Source of the DNA: Scleromitrula shiraiana
Lineage: Eukaryota; Ascomycota; Leotiomycetes; Helotiales; Sclerotiniaceae
Direction: 5' to 3'
NCBI GenBank assembly: GCA_028455995.1
Contig: JABELC010000009.1
Coordinates: forward strand, 1,550,001 to 1,614,000
Length of the DNA: 64,000 bases
The notes beneath the pieces are model-generated. The model saw nothing but the letters and a program-made list of their open reading frames with translations, was not told where the DNA came from and searched no databases. The stretch's first letter is position 1. Every line of letters starts with the position of its first letter. Made by a program: the position numbers and the translations under genes. Below, one piece after another: positions 11,449 to 22,849 of this stretch.

Positions 11449-12263
11449 CTCAAAGAAATACCGTAGACTATATTACAAATCTATAAGACTGAGAATGATA
11501 CAACGTTCTTGAAGTTGCACGATGAACGATGAACAATGGTCACCTTCAAGTTATGAAACGCGTTGGTTTTTTTAGAATAAAAAAAGAAGAGGAAGAGAAT
11601 CGATAAAGAAGTGACTCGGAAGACGTCAAGAAAAAAATATTGTTGAATTTTTTGACTGAGATACTGGAAAGGCTGTTTTGATGTTTGAAAAGAGGGGTAA
11701 AGGCAAATAGAAAGATATCAAGTTGATTAGAGAACTAGATATTCAATAAGCGTAATTTCTCAGTCATTTTTTAAAACTTGTTTATATATATTCACTTGTA
11801 TTTATGACAATAAAATCCTTGATATAATATAAATCTAGAATTCTTAAAGAAGTTTATTTTTCTGAAAAATCCACTAATTAATTTAAATATATATAATTAC
11901 TATAACTTTGAATCAGATGAATATAAAGAGTAAATTTTATTCTAAAATTCTTTAATAAAACTTTTATTACTATTTAAAATATATTGAGATCGTTATTTCA
12001 AAGTATATTCAAGTTATTAAAAATTCTTCTTTTACTTACTCTTCACGAGTCTTTAAAGAAGAAAAAGTTAATAATTCTAATTTACATTTCTTTTTTTGAT
12101 TAATAATTTAAATAAATCATAACCAAAATCTATTACTAGTAATATAGTTAGATAGATATTAGAAACTCTAGATTCTAACTTGAAAGATCATTTCAATATT
12201 CAAATTACTAATAAACTTGAACTTGAAAAAATTTCGAATCAAGATATAGTATTCACTGTCAAG
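11449..12263. other. AT-rich spacer
   Basis: Very AT-rich from about 11700 to 12260. No gene, RNA or clear repeat is seen. Confidence 0.6.
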
Positions 12264-12617
12264 ATGTCTAATATATCAAAATTGCCTCCCTGTTCTCCTC
12301 CGAAGAGCCCCCTCACCGCTTAGAGTTCAGACGACAATAACAAAACTTATAAAAGTTCAGATGAGAGCCTTGAAGTAAAATTATCATCAATGTTTGATCC
12401 TTTTATCAAATTATATATCTAATTAGAGATATTGTTATATGTTTCAGAGCCACCTGATCAAGAACTATATGCCTTCTTTTTCGAAATTTTAATTAAAGAA
12501 ATTGACTTTATTTGTAGGGCTCGCTTGACTGTGACTTACCCGAAAGACTTTCTACCCTCTGCTAGTCCTTCGCACAGTGAGAGGGATAAGCTCATATTAC
12601 TTGAAATCTTGAGATAG
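12264..12617 (+). pseudogene. Decayed small gene of unknown family
   Basis: A single frame runs from ATG 12264-12266 to the stop at 12615-12617 (117 codons), interrupted only by TAG at 12321-12323 and TAA at 12420-12422. It is coding-like: a Pro/Ser-rich start (LPPCSPPKSPLTA), an Asp/Lys/Ser stretch and a hydrophobic-acidic end (ELYAFFFEILIKEIDF). Both stops are one C-to-T step from Gln codons. I do not recognise the family. It sits between AT-rich tracts beside the decayed Myb-like gene. Confidence 0.55.
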
Positions 12618-13304
12618 CCTTTAGCTAATGAATCAATATCATAAACTCATCTTATCTCTCTTTATACTTTCGAGATGTTTACTAGATCTTCTCTTATTCA
12701 CAAAGAGGATGCTTTGATAATTCTATAGTCAAGGCAAATAGACTAAACACTTTGAGAAAATCAACAGTAATATACGCTATACTAGTCATATATAACATTG
12801 ATACCACTCGTTCGAATGCATATATGAAACTTATATTTTGATATATATAAAGACTTAAACACTAAAGCTAATTCAACACTTGAAGGCCTAAGTGAGCTTT
12901 CTATATGCATTCAATATTCAACACCCATCTAACATCCACATAGAGAATGCACTTCAAACAGGAGTATGCTCTTACGAACTCATATCACTCGATATCATAG
13001 TTTAGAAAAAGATCATCCTTCATTGAATAGGGGATAGACCTTCTCTCTAACGTCATTCAAATATACAATTATTGGATTAAGTAGTAAGTGAACATTACTA
13101 TACTTCTAGAAATGGCAATAGTAGTTGTCAATTATTATTATTAAGATTTAACCGAGGCGGGCGCACGTGATGCCACATATGTGAATGCCGACAATAATGA
13201 AAACCACAACGCTGCTTTTTTTAAAGCTTATCGAGAGATAGAAAATCTTGATTGCATGAATAAACAAATATAAATAAAACCAAAAAAGACACCAACCCAC
13301 CCCC
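12618..13304. other. Intergenic spacer
   Basis: AT-rich. I see no supported gene or RNA. Confidence 0.55.
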
Positions 13305-14311
13305 CTACTTCCCCACTACTTTTCCCCTCCCGCCCGCGTTAGAATTCAACCCCATCCCCAAATCCACCCTCCTAAACCACTCCCCCAACCATTTCTTCTC
13401 CTCATCTCCCGCCCCGCACAACAATATCCCCCTCAACCTCCCACTTCCCATCCCCTCCCCCTCGTTGCCCTCATACTTCAAATCCGGCACCACGCCTCTG
13501 AAATCATCCTCCCATTTCCCCGTAATATCAATCTTCCTCCGTTTCAGCGGCATTCCCATCGAATACCTAGTTTCGCCATCTGCATCTAGATCCGCGTTGG
13601 GATCTTCGTCACTGCCTTTTTTGAAGGGGGCTTTTGTTTTCTAGGGTGGGGTGTTAAATGGGCGGGATGAGTGAATAAGGAGAGGAGAAAATCATACCTC
13701 TTGACCCGCCAATGCTTTCTTCACCCTCTCAAATTCTTGCTGGAGATGTTTCCTCTCGGAGTCGGAAATTGGTTCGGGTAATATTCCTGTCGCTATTCGA
13801 TTCCATGTTGTTAGTAAACGTTCAATCGATCAAGAAAACAAAAGCGATATAATATACCTCTAAGAGCATTATCTCTCTCTCTCTTCTCTCGTGCTTCTAA
13901 TACTTCAATAGATCTTATCAAGCGATTACGCTCTTGTGCAGCATGTGCTCGTTGATTGGGGTGTTGATAGGATTTATTAAGGATGCCGAGGAGTTGTTTT
14001 CGAAGTTCTTCGATTTGGATTCTGAGTTCTGTTTTTGGTTTTGCTTCGCTTTGCGTCTTGGATAGTATTCTTAATTGCTTTGATCCCCCAATTTGAGGTT
14101 CATCGTCTTCTTCGTCGTCGCTAGTGATTTCATGGAATGCAGACTGTTTGGGCGCGGGGCCACGCTTTGGTGTGGAGGAGGATATAGTGGTGGGGACTTT
14201 GGGAGAATTCTTTCGACGACCTTTGGAAGATTTATTCTCAGTGGGCACCTCAAGTCGATTTCTGGAAATCTCTCTAAAGAGCAAAGATCTAAGATCCAGC
14301 TTCTTCGTCAT
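13305..14311 (-). CDS. Unrecognised basic coiled-coil protein
   Basis: Exons 13858..14311, 13698..13792 and 13305..13640 give 294 residues. I start at MTKKLDLRSLL (ATG 14309-14311). The open frame extends 86 codons further upstream, but that part is hydrophobic and Cys/Tyr-rich and looks like untranslated leader. The first intron has a perfect TACTAACA branch site. The protein is Lys/Arg/Ser-rich at its start, has an acidic patch (SDDEEDDE), then a charged coiled coil (about residues 95-185, ELRIQIEELRKQLLGIL and RNRLIRSIEVLEAREKRE). It ends in a Gly-rich segment after KRRKIDITGKWEDDF. Probably nuclear, judging by composition. I cannot name the family. Confidence 0.75.
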
Positions 14312-15098
14312 AGTTGCTAGAGATATGATATTGAAGATACTTTCAAGCCTCGCTACCAGTTTGTAAAGATAGAAGAAATCGTAAAGATGCAAAGAATATT
14401 TCTTGTAGAGCTTTTTAACTTGATGTCGAAAGAAAAAAATTGAAGGTACAACAATGAGTGGTGAATCTCGAGCGGGGTCAACGCTATTATTCGTTCGGCG
14501 ATTCAGTAGATGGATGACTGCGCAAATACATGATTGACAATCAAAAAATGAACGACAACAATGATACACTAGATATCATCTTATATACACTGGATAATAT
14601 ATAATTTACATGACTAGGGTCATATGAACATCAAGCTTATTTAAACTATCTCAATATCACCTGAAGGATCATTGCAGTCTATGAGTGTTAGTGTCGGTAT
14701 GCTACAAATCATGTTATTTGAAGATACTACTGCATCATTGAATATAATCAAATAACTTCAAGAACATTTGTCCAAGATTATTAAGTTGATAGCCACTTGG
14801 CAGGTTGTACACCGATAACTGGAGGCGAGAAGGGAAGTATATCGTGCTATGCTAATATTATTAGTATTAAGAATGGACCCGTTCATTGACACCATTGTTA
14901 GTATTGCAACAGCATTCGATTAATAGACAGTATCTTCAGGTTATCCTAATGAAGTCAAAAAAATATAAATTGGTATAGAAGAAATCAAAAAACGTTCCAT
15001 GCTCATGTCCACATAATATACATGTTTTACCGACCAATCCAGGAGCTAGTCGTCAAATACCTTATTGCCAGATAAGTAAATCCATCACAAGTAACTAT
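14312..15098. other. Intergenic spacer
   Basis: Convergence and leader region between two minus-strand genes. No gene or RNA is seen. Confidence 0.5.
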
Positions 15099-16532
15099 CT
15101 ATTCTTCATCGAAAACCTCCTCAACTCTCGGTGCGAGATTTCGTTGAGATGCTTGTCCAGTGGCTATCTGAGTTGTTGATCCTGTGGTAGTTGCGGATGC
15201 TGGAGCGGGTTGTCCCGTCATGGCGGCCATTGTAGCACCTGCCGATGAGGAACCACTGGACTTAGACTTCTTCTTCCCTTTCTTCTTCTCCTATTATCCA
15301 CAAATTAGTTTATGATATTTTTAAGGATATTGAAAAACAAACCTCTTGCCATCCCCACACAGGTCTAAAACTATCAAAGAATCCAACATCCTCAAATAAG
15401 TTGGGGTACAACCATAATCCGGGTGGTACAGCAAACATTGTAATTCCAAACAAGATCAATCTGAAGATTGCCATTGCGAAGAATAATCCCAATAATCCTA
15501 GCATACCCATACTCAAATACCAAACACCCAATCTCATCTTGATCGGCCATAATGGGAACATGACAATTGCAAATACAATCGCCAAAGCACCAGCCGCATA
15601 TAACTTTTGTTTGATTTGTGCGCCTTCATAGAGCCAGACAAAATGAAGCTCTTCGCGACATTCTTGTTGAGGTTCAATTTTGACAGTCCAAAGTCCTTTT
15701 ACTCGTTTGGTCTTGTGAGCACCTGGCGCATGGTCATGTCCTTCATGAGGATCTACTTTGGATACGCGTAAAGCAAGGAGGGAAAGAGGGAGTAGTTTGA
15801 AGCAATTCTCGAGATCGGCGCGATTGTTGATTTCTGGAAGGAGTGGATTCTTCTTACGAGCCTTTTCATAAGCCGGTGATTGAATAGCTCGCAGAGCACG
15901 TTTAACTGCAAATTCATGTTAGCTAGAAATCTAAGCAAAGAGATATGAATAGATATACCTTTAAACATATCTTTTCTTTGACCGTTCAAGATACATGTTC
16001 TTAATTTCAAATCCTGACCCTTCAAAAAGTTTGCCAAGGCAATGGCAGCTGGATTTGGTGGACCAGGATTAATCGGTTGTGCTTGTTGCTGTTGCTGCTG
16101 CTGTGGTTGCTGTTGGGGTTGACCTTGTTGCTGCTGTAATTGTGCTTGCTGTTGCATTGCTTGTTGTCTTTGTTGGTGTTGAGCCATTTGTTGCGCCTTT
16201 AATTTTTCCACAAATTCTGGTACACTCATTCCAGCTGCTTCTGCATCTGCTGCAAGTCGCTTTTGCATCTCTGCGATTTTCTCTGGTGATTGTGCTGCTT
16301 GTTGAGCTGCGAGTTGTTGTGCCTTTAATCTTTCTACAAATTCAGGTATACTTAATCCAGCTTGTTGTGCATCATGAGCAATCTGCCTTTGGATCATTTG
16401 AATTTGTTCTGGTGTAGGCGCAGTTTGACCAGGTGGTAATTTAATAGGTATTTGAAATGATTGTGGAGGACCTTGAGGTTGAGGTTGACCTTGAGGCTGA
16501 CCCTGAGGTGGTGGTCCTTGAGGAGACGCCAT
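15099..16532 (-). CDS. SEC62: Protein translocation protein SEC62
   Basis: Exons 15959..16532, 15343..15905 and 15099..15290 give 442 residues. SEC62 is a subunit of the Sec62/63 complex that works with the Sec61 channel in post-translational import into the ER. The conserved core starts at about residue 165 (ALANFLKGQDLKLRTCILNG, then FKVKRALRAI). It includes the WLYEGAQIKQKL region just before two membrane segments (about 296-317 and 322-347) separated by a very short lumenal turn. The VWYLSMGMLGLLGLFF stretch lies in the second. A Lys-rich, Ser/Ala-rich cytosolic tail ends in an acidic DEE. The first 160 residues are a Pro/Gln-rich extension not seen in yeast. It contains two copies of a 35-40 residue unit (SIPEFVERLKAQQ and SVPEFVEKLKAQQ) and a poly-Gln run. 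Confidence 0.95.
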
Positions 16533-17014
16533 AATGAATTATTGCGATTCAATACGGATATAATTCAAGTAAGGGACGTAATTTTGGAATGTTGTTGTGT
16601 GTAGAACTAATAAAGAGAGAGAATTATTATTTTATTGATAAAGTTCGTAATATTTTATCTGTCCAAATCTCTAGTGGTGTTATGGATTAGGTCATACTGT
16701 GGCTGTGCACTAATTTAATGCATAGAAGTATGTGGCTAAATTTTAACAAGGGAAGGCTTGGGGCGGGGGGTTATTATTATTACTGTACTCTTCTAGTGGG
16801 CCAAAAGGAACAAGACTCAAATCCGAATCCAAGAACGTAGCTAATAAACTTTTCTTAGATGTCATTACTACTACTATTATTACTACTATAAAATTAATAT
16901 AGTATAGTAATAATTCAAAATGAAAATGTCTTTATTAATTCAATGTCTGTATACATATCTCCAATTTTCAACTCCATCTCCATCTCATTCTTTTAAGACT
17001 TCATTTATAAGAAC
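16533..17014. promoter_or_regulatory. Divergent intergenic region between SEC62 and MTC6
   Basis: This 480-bp spacer separates two divergently transcribed genes and must hold both promoters. It includes a G-rich run (about 16755-16770) and TAC/TAT trinucleotide runs near 16865-16915. I see no clear TATA box or named operator. Confidence 0.45.
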
Positions 17015-19123
17015 ATGAGTGAGAGCTATGAGCCAGATCCAAATGCTTTACCATCTGCTCCATATGATACAGCATTCTTGGTATGTTACATTCACTTGTT
17101 CGACTCCATGAGTACACACACTTACTGATGTTATCTTATAAAGTCACAAAGAGATTTAGGTCTAAAAGTACCAATCAATTTCGTTACAAGTCCAGGTGTA
17201 TCATTTACAGCAGCTTGCTTTCAATTCCTTCAATATGAAGATGATAATTCAGCAAAATGTCTTTCAAATCTACTAGCTGATGGTTTTCGAAGATTTGAAT
17301 TGGATTTATATTGGGACCAAGCTAGGAAAGTATGGAGCTTTTGTCCTGTCGCAATACCAGTCTCAACTCCAGTAGTAACTCAATCTTCAACTCCTATATC
17401 TACTTCGATCCTTTCTTCCACTACTGCTGCCTTGACTTCTGCCCAGGAAACGTCCGGGGGTCTTTTTGAAAGGCAGAACACGGCTTTAGTCAGTACTAGT
17501 ATCACAAGCTCTAGCTCTCGAAAAGTTAAGCCAAGTGTATCTACTGGTTTGAAAGCTGCTGCTTCCTTGATTCCAAGTTCACTCGGAACAGTTATTCCCA
17601 AAATTTCCGTTATACCAGACTCTTCCAATGAATCACTATACAGTATTGGGCCATATACTTGTACTTCTACCATTAATATTTCCACATTTTTAAGTCAGAT
17701 TTTAAACTATATTCAAAAAACACAAAATACTTTAGCAGCACATCTTCTATACATAACACTTAATCTCCATGCAGTCAAATCAGATATCAATATTGATGGC
17801 CCAGCTCCGGAACCAGAAACTCTACCATCGCCCGTGGAACTTTTAGGGACACTTTTCTCTGCCAATCTATCAGCATATATGTATAATCCTCCAGATCTAC
17901 TATCCGATAGAGGAAATCTAAACTTCTCCTGGTATGCCGTTGAGGAGATTTTCAGGCCTGTACAAGATTATTATACTACAACTACCAATCAATATGGGAT
18001 TGTGTCAACAGAAGATGGATGGCCATCGGAAAGTTATATTGAATTGTCCAAAGGTCGACGTCTTCTTCTCTCATTTGGAACCGTGGACCCTCAAATGAAA
18101 AATTACGATTTTGGCGGCGATTCAGCCCTCATATTTCCCTCCGGATATATCTCAAATAATCACTCGGATGAACTTTCAACAACACCTAATGGAAATGTAA
18201 CGAGTGGATGTTACCTCGTGAATGGCACCTTGGATCTTTCACAAATAAATTCCTCTTGGGCTACTACATCTACATCTTCTATTTCCGGTTTCGCAGATGA
18301 CACCTACGTCAACGTCCTAAATCTAACCTCCCAACTAACCTCCTGTGGTATCTCTCCAACCCTAAACACCACCCTCCTAAACGTAACCGCCCAATCCGAC
18401 CCCCTCCCCTATCAATCCTACGTCCACTCCACAATCTGGTCCTGGGCCCCCGACGAACCCCGAAACTCCACCTCATCCTCCTCCTCCTCCACCACCTCCG
18501 ACAACGACATATCACCCTCCCTCTTCCGCTGTGCCTCTCTCACTCTCCCCTCCTCCTCCTCTTCCTCCTCACCCCAACTCCAATCCTTCACCCAAAACTG
18601 GCACGTAACAGACTGTTCCACCCGTCTCCCCGCCGCCTGTCAACACCCCTCCAACCCCTACAACTGGACTATAACCAGCTACCCCATCTCTTACAGCTAC
18701 GCCTCCTTCGCCTGCCCCTCCCCCTTCGTCTTCTCCGCCCCCCGCACCGCCCTCGAAAACTCCTACCTCTCCCTCGCCCTCCTCTCTTCCATTTCCTCTC
18801 CCCCCTCCTCCTCCTCCTCCTCCTCTTCCGATGACGAAACCCCCCCCTCAATCTTCCTAGATCTCAACTCCCTCTCCGCACCCAACTGCTGGGTCTCCGG
18901 CGGCCCAAACGCTACATGTCCGTATAGTAGCGGATTGAGCGAAGACGAGTTGTTGAGACGACAGATTCTGGTGCCGACGGTGGCGGCGATTATTGTGTTG
19001 ATTCTTACGGGGCTGACGGTTTTTGGGAAGTGTGCGGGGAGGGGGATTGGGGGGAGGAGGACGGGGTTGAAAACGGGGAGGGGAAGGGGGGAGTGGGTTG
19101 TTGTTGAGGGGGTGCCTTCTTGA
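17015..19123 (+). CDS. MTC6: Maintenance of telomere capping protein 6 (MTC6 family)
   Basis: Exons 17015..17080 and 17144..19123 give 681 residues. MTC6 is a single-pass membrane protein first linked genetically to telomere capping in yeast; its biochemical role is unknown. The family's N-terminal block is clear: FLSQRDLGLKVPINFVT across the intron, then SPGVSFTAACFQF, then DGFRRFELDLYWD. The long middle part is Ser/Thr-rich with many N-glycosylation sequons (NFS, NHS, NVT, NGT, NSS), as expected for a lumenal or extracellular region. One membrane segment near residues 630-652 (VPTVAAIIVLILTGLTVFG) is followed by a Gly/Arg-rich cytosolic tail. The start is short and has no strong signal peptide, so the family's usual MSxxYxPDP start was used. 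Third codon positions shift to C from about 18300 (see findings). Confidence 0.85.
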
Positions 19124-19856
19124 TGGGCGTTTTGGGTTTGTGGCTTGGCAGTTTGGCGGTTTGGGTTTGGGTTTGGTTTGGTTTAGTGGAAGGGAGTATA
19201 TTGGTTTTGGGAGGGAATGGATGAACGGCTGGGGGGATTGTAGAATATTCTGTGGATATTTCATTTTTATATTACTGTACTATAAGGGCTGGTTTATGAA
19301 TGTTTAATGTATGGGTTGGTCGATAGTGAGGGATCGAGGTAATTCTAATGTACTATATAATGTACCAGCATGTATAATAAATTGGGTCTAAGAAATACGT
19401 ATATGTATAGGATATCTGGAAATGGGGCGAATGGAGAAAGAGACGGATAGGTGGAAAATAACATCGTTCACATATGTATAAGTGCGTGAACGAACAGTTC
19501 ATTTTAATTCCCTCTCTCTTAAATGTTCAGTGTGGTGTGATGTAGATACTCGCAATTTGAATTTACTATTCCTTGCCAACCCATGCCATAATATCCCATA
19601 CCATAAACCCAATCAATCCCTATAAACATAGACAGAACAAAAATACCCACGCAAACCATACAACTCCATGCCTTATCCGCTTATTTCAGATTCAACACTC
19701 TCCTCTGTTCTGTTCCGTAACCTTTACTTGTATTGTTTCCTTTCCTTCCCCATCCATTCATCCATCGAATTCTCAAAACGCCATGCTACGCTAGATTGTG
19801 CAGGTTAAAGTGGGTAATAAACGCTACCACTATACGCGTCTCTTCTCGCCCTTCTT
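19124..19856. other. Intergenic spacer between convergent genes
   Basis: Contains the 3' ends of MTC6 and the next minus-strand gene. It is G/T-rich to 19320, then mixed. No gene is seen. Confidence 0.5.
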
Positions 19857-21116
19857 CTAATGATGATAACCACCATCATTCTCACTAACCATACTTCCAA
19901 CCTCAGTCCACGTATCCGGAGTAGTGATCCCCCCATCTACACTCATGAAATCCGCCTCACTAGTCGCACCGCTCCTCGGCATCCAGACCTCCTCTCCCGA
20001 TTCAGCTAATGATACCGAATCAGTAGGTGTAGCCTGTCCATTACTCGAGAGTGAGAATCCTGAAGGCGAGGGTGGAGTCATTTGTGTGTGATGAGCAGAC
20101 GTTGGTGTAGTTGGTTCTTCTCGTGGTGTTTCCGGAAGAGGAGAGTAAAATCCCGATTGGGAATTGTTGGCCCAGGCATGAATGGATGCAAATGGATTGG
20201 AGGCAGTATCTTGAGCTTGGCTTGTGTTGACTTGGAGGTTTTCGTAGGTGGGTACTGAGACTGGTGGGTCGGGAATGAAAGGTTCGGATACATCGACTAA
20301 TGTTTCTGTCTCTTCGTGAGTCATGGGCTCTGCGGCGGCGAGGGTGGCGGTACTTTGTCGAGATCGGAGAGGGAAGTCGTGGGAACTGTATAAGCCTTCG
20401 GAATCGTTTTCGTATTTCTCGTCAACTTCTGGAGACATTAAACTTCGGTCCATAGCTTGTTGTTCTTCTGAGTCAATTCCATGTTCATCTGCAAATGGGT
20501 TCGCATAAAGGGCTGATCGATCCAAATCTCTAACACCTCGTCGATGTGTAAGACCTTCTTCCGGTTGTTTATTAATGTCGGTACCAGTATTGTAAACGAA
20601 AGTTCCCTTCTCAGCATTCGGATCCTCTTGTAGAAAGTCCTCGAAACTCGAACTTATATTACTCGAAGGTCTCTTCTCCTCATCTTTGATCCTCTTTTCC
20701 TTTGCCAATTTTTCCAGGTGAACGGCATTCCAATACATTAATTCCTCCCTTTGTCTTCTCCTACTCTCTTCATCCGCATCTACACCTGCTTCACCAGTAC
20801 TCTGCATAAAACCTTCGGCATCTTCTGGACGATTGAAACGAGGTTGTTGAACATTGGGATTAATTTCATCACCAAGAGAATGTAAAGCGACTGCTATTCT
20901 TCGACGAACATCCTCTGCGAATCTGCGAGCTTCTGGTGATTCATAAACTGCTATCGCTGCCTGTGAATTTTGTATAAATAATTAGTTCGTCATTTTCTCC
21001 TTATCTACATATTGCATTGATAGCATGGGGCTTAAAAGAATGAGGGGAAAACTTACGGCAACAGCCACAGAAACAACTATAATCGCACCTGAAATCACGA
21101 CAGGATGATTAGGCAT
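19857..21116 (-). CDS. Unrecognised N-terminally membrane-anchored acidic protein
   Basis: Exons 21057..21116 and 19857..20960 give 387 residues. The first exon codes exactly for a hydrophobic start (MPNHPVVISGAIIVVSVAVA) that continues with AAIAVYESPEARRFAEDVRRR, a signal-anchor followed by an amphipathic helix. The rest is cytosolic in character: charged coiled coil (RRRQREELMYWNAVHLEKL), then a long disordered, acidic, Ser/Thr/Pro-rich tail. The tail has NPFA motifs (YANPFADE and SNPFASIHAW) of the kind that bind EH domains. The GTAAGT donor and the CAG acceptor are clean. I do not recognise the family. The layout suggests a tail exposed to the cytosol on ER, Golgi or endosomal membrane, but that is inference. 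Confidence 0.8.
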
Positions 21117-22849
21117 TTTCTCTCCAGATTATTTATTTGTTGTTTATTCTTAGAAATTTTTTTTTTAAAAAAAAGAACTTTCCTATCAACTTTGAAGAAG
21201 AAGCAGAAGAATAATGATACAAAAAATCAAAAGAAGACGAGGTAGAGGAATGAAGAAATAATTAATTAAGGATTCTGAAGAGGAGTTGAGTGAATGGTTA
21301 CCTCAATGAAGCATTGCGTATGATGACCGCCACTCATATGAAGATATTCACCTATCACAAGACCGGAAATGATTACATCAGGATTTCAATCATCATCACG
21401 GACTTTTGATTTGTGGCTTGATTTTTGTATGCATTTGGTGTATGTTTGGGATGTCTTACAAGAATGATAACGTAAATGTAAACGTACCTGGTGAGAGAAT
21501 GAAAGGCATTTTTTTATCAAAGAGAAGAGTAGAAAGAAAAGAAAGAAAAGAAAGAAAAGAAAAGAAAGAAAAAGTACAATGTAATACAAGATGATACAAT
21601 AGTTAAGTAGTCCTGAGTAGTATAATAAGAAGGAAGGATGGGAAAGGAATTCAACTATTGAATCTAGAACTATTAAATAGTTAAGTAGCTTTCATACTTA
21701 GCTTACCTTCCTATGTTGGCGTCATCCGCGTTTCCATTTAGAAAGGGGAATGCTAGCTATGCTATGCTATACTATGCTATACTATGATATGATATGCTAT
21801 CTAGCCTAGGTATGCCCCGGTGCTACTCTACACACTATTGTCTTGCTACTACTAATTTTAAAGGCGGTTATCACAAAAATGTTGATAGAATTCCACATTC
21901 AGCAAGCATTTTATTTATTATTAGAAAAATATTCAAGAGTGACGCGGATAATGGTAGGTTATTACGACAGCTCTCTCAATTAGAACTAATCGTCGGTTAT
22001 CGTTGACCTCTTCTCGCAGATAAGATAAATTGATTGATTACCTGAACCCCGCTTCAAACAACATCTGGGCAAGCTTACCATTCAACAAATTTGTTTCAAT
22101 CAACAACATTGAAGTTTATCAAATAATTTCAATCTTATATCTGCGCACCTTGTAGGGGGAGAGAGGAGAGAGATATGAACCCAAGTAAGGGTTGGTCATA
22201 TATCAATGGAATGCATTGAAATCAATCTCAATTTGGACTTGAATTCCCTCTAAGTTAGAACGAACCATAGTACTGTTGGAAGTCTTCAATAATCTAGGAA
22301 TTGCATGTTCAATGACATGATCTGCAAATACCAAACAGAAAGATAATTGACAAGCTCTTCCATCATTCGTACGTTCACCAGGTCTGAAGCTCGTACTAGA
22401 GGTTTTATTGTTGGCCATCAACCCATGTTTATCAAGATGGCAAGTCAATCATCAAATCCTAACATCTGTCATCTCAACAACAACATCTGCCACCGTAGTT
22501 GAGTTTCATATGTAATGTACCATCCGTTGCCACATTCAGAAAAGAACAACATCGCTCAAAATACCATACAATTACCAGCCTTATATACTACAATCCAATT
22601 AGGAACAAAACGCGATGTCGGCATGCAACCCTCAAGAACACAAGCCTCTTGTCACAATCCATACTACTTTCTGATATATGGCACAAATGTCGATGGACCG
22701 TTGTTGAAATATCCATTCAGGTTGCAGAAAATACCTTCTCGCGATTGTTTGTGTCGTTGTCTTATGCCTATATTGTCCATTAGTATTTACCATATATCAG
22801 AGCCATGCCAAGAGAAAGCTCACCTGCGTATCAAGATACTTCTTTTGCT
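21117..22849. other. Start of gene desert; one weak small ORF
   Basis: Leader of the preceding gene, then repetitive stretches (AAGAAAGAAA near 21530-21575, GCTATGCTATACT near 21750-21800). A minus-strand ORF from ATG 22416-22418 to 22203 (71 codons, starting MANNKTSSTSFRPGERTNDG) has balanced composition and might be a small gene or remnant. Nothing recognisable. Confidence 0.4.

Noticed and set aside
16079..16417. Hydrophobic 112-codon ORF that looks like a membrane protein
   Set aside because: Antisense shadow of the Gln-rich part of SEC62; Val/Ala/Leu arise from reversed Gln codons.
18309..18851. Arg-rich minus-strand ORFs
   Set aside because: Shadows of the Ser/Pro-rich, C-rich half of MTC6.
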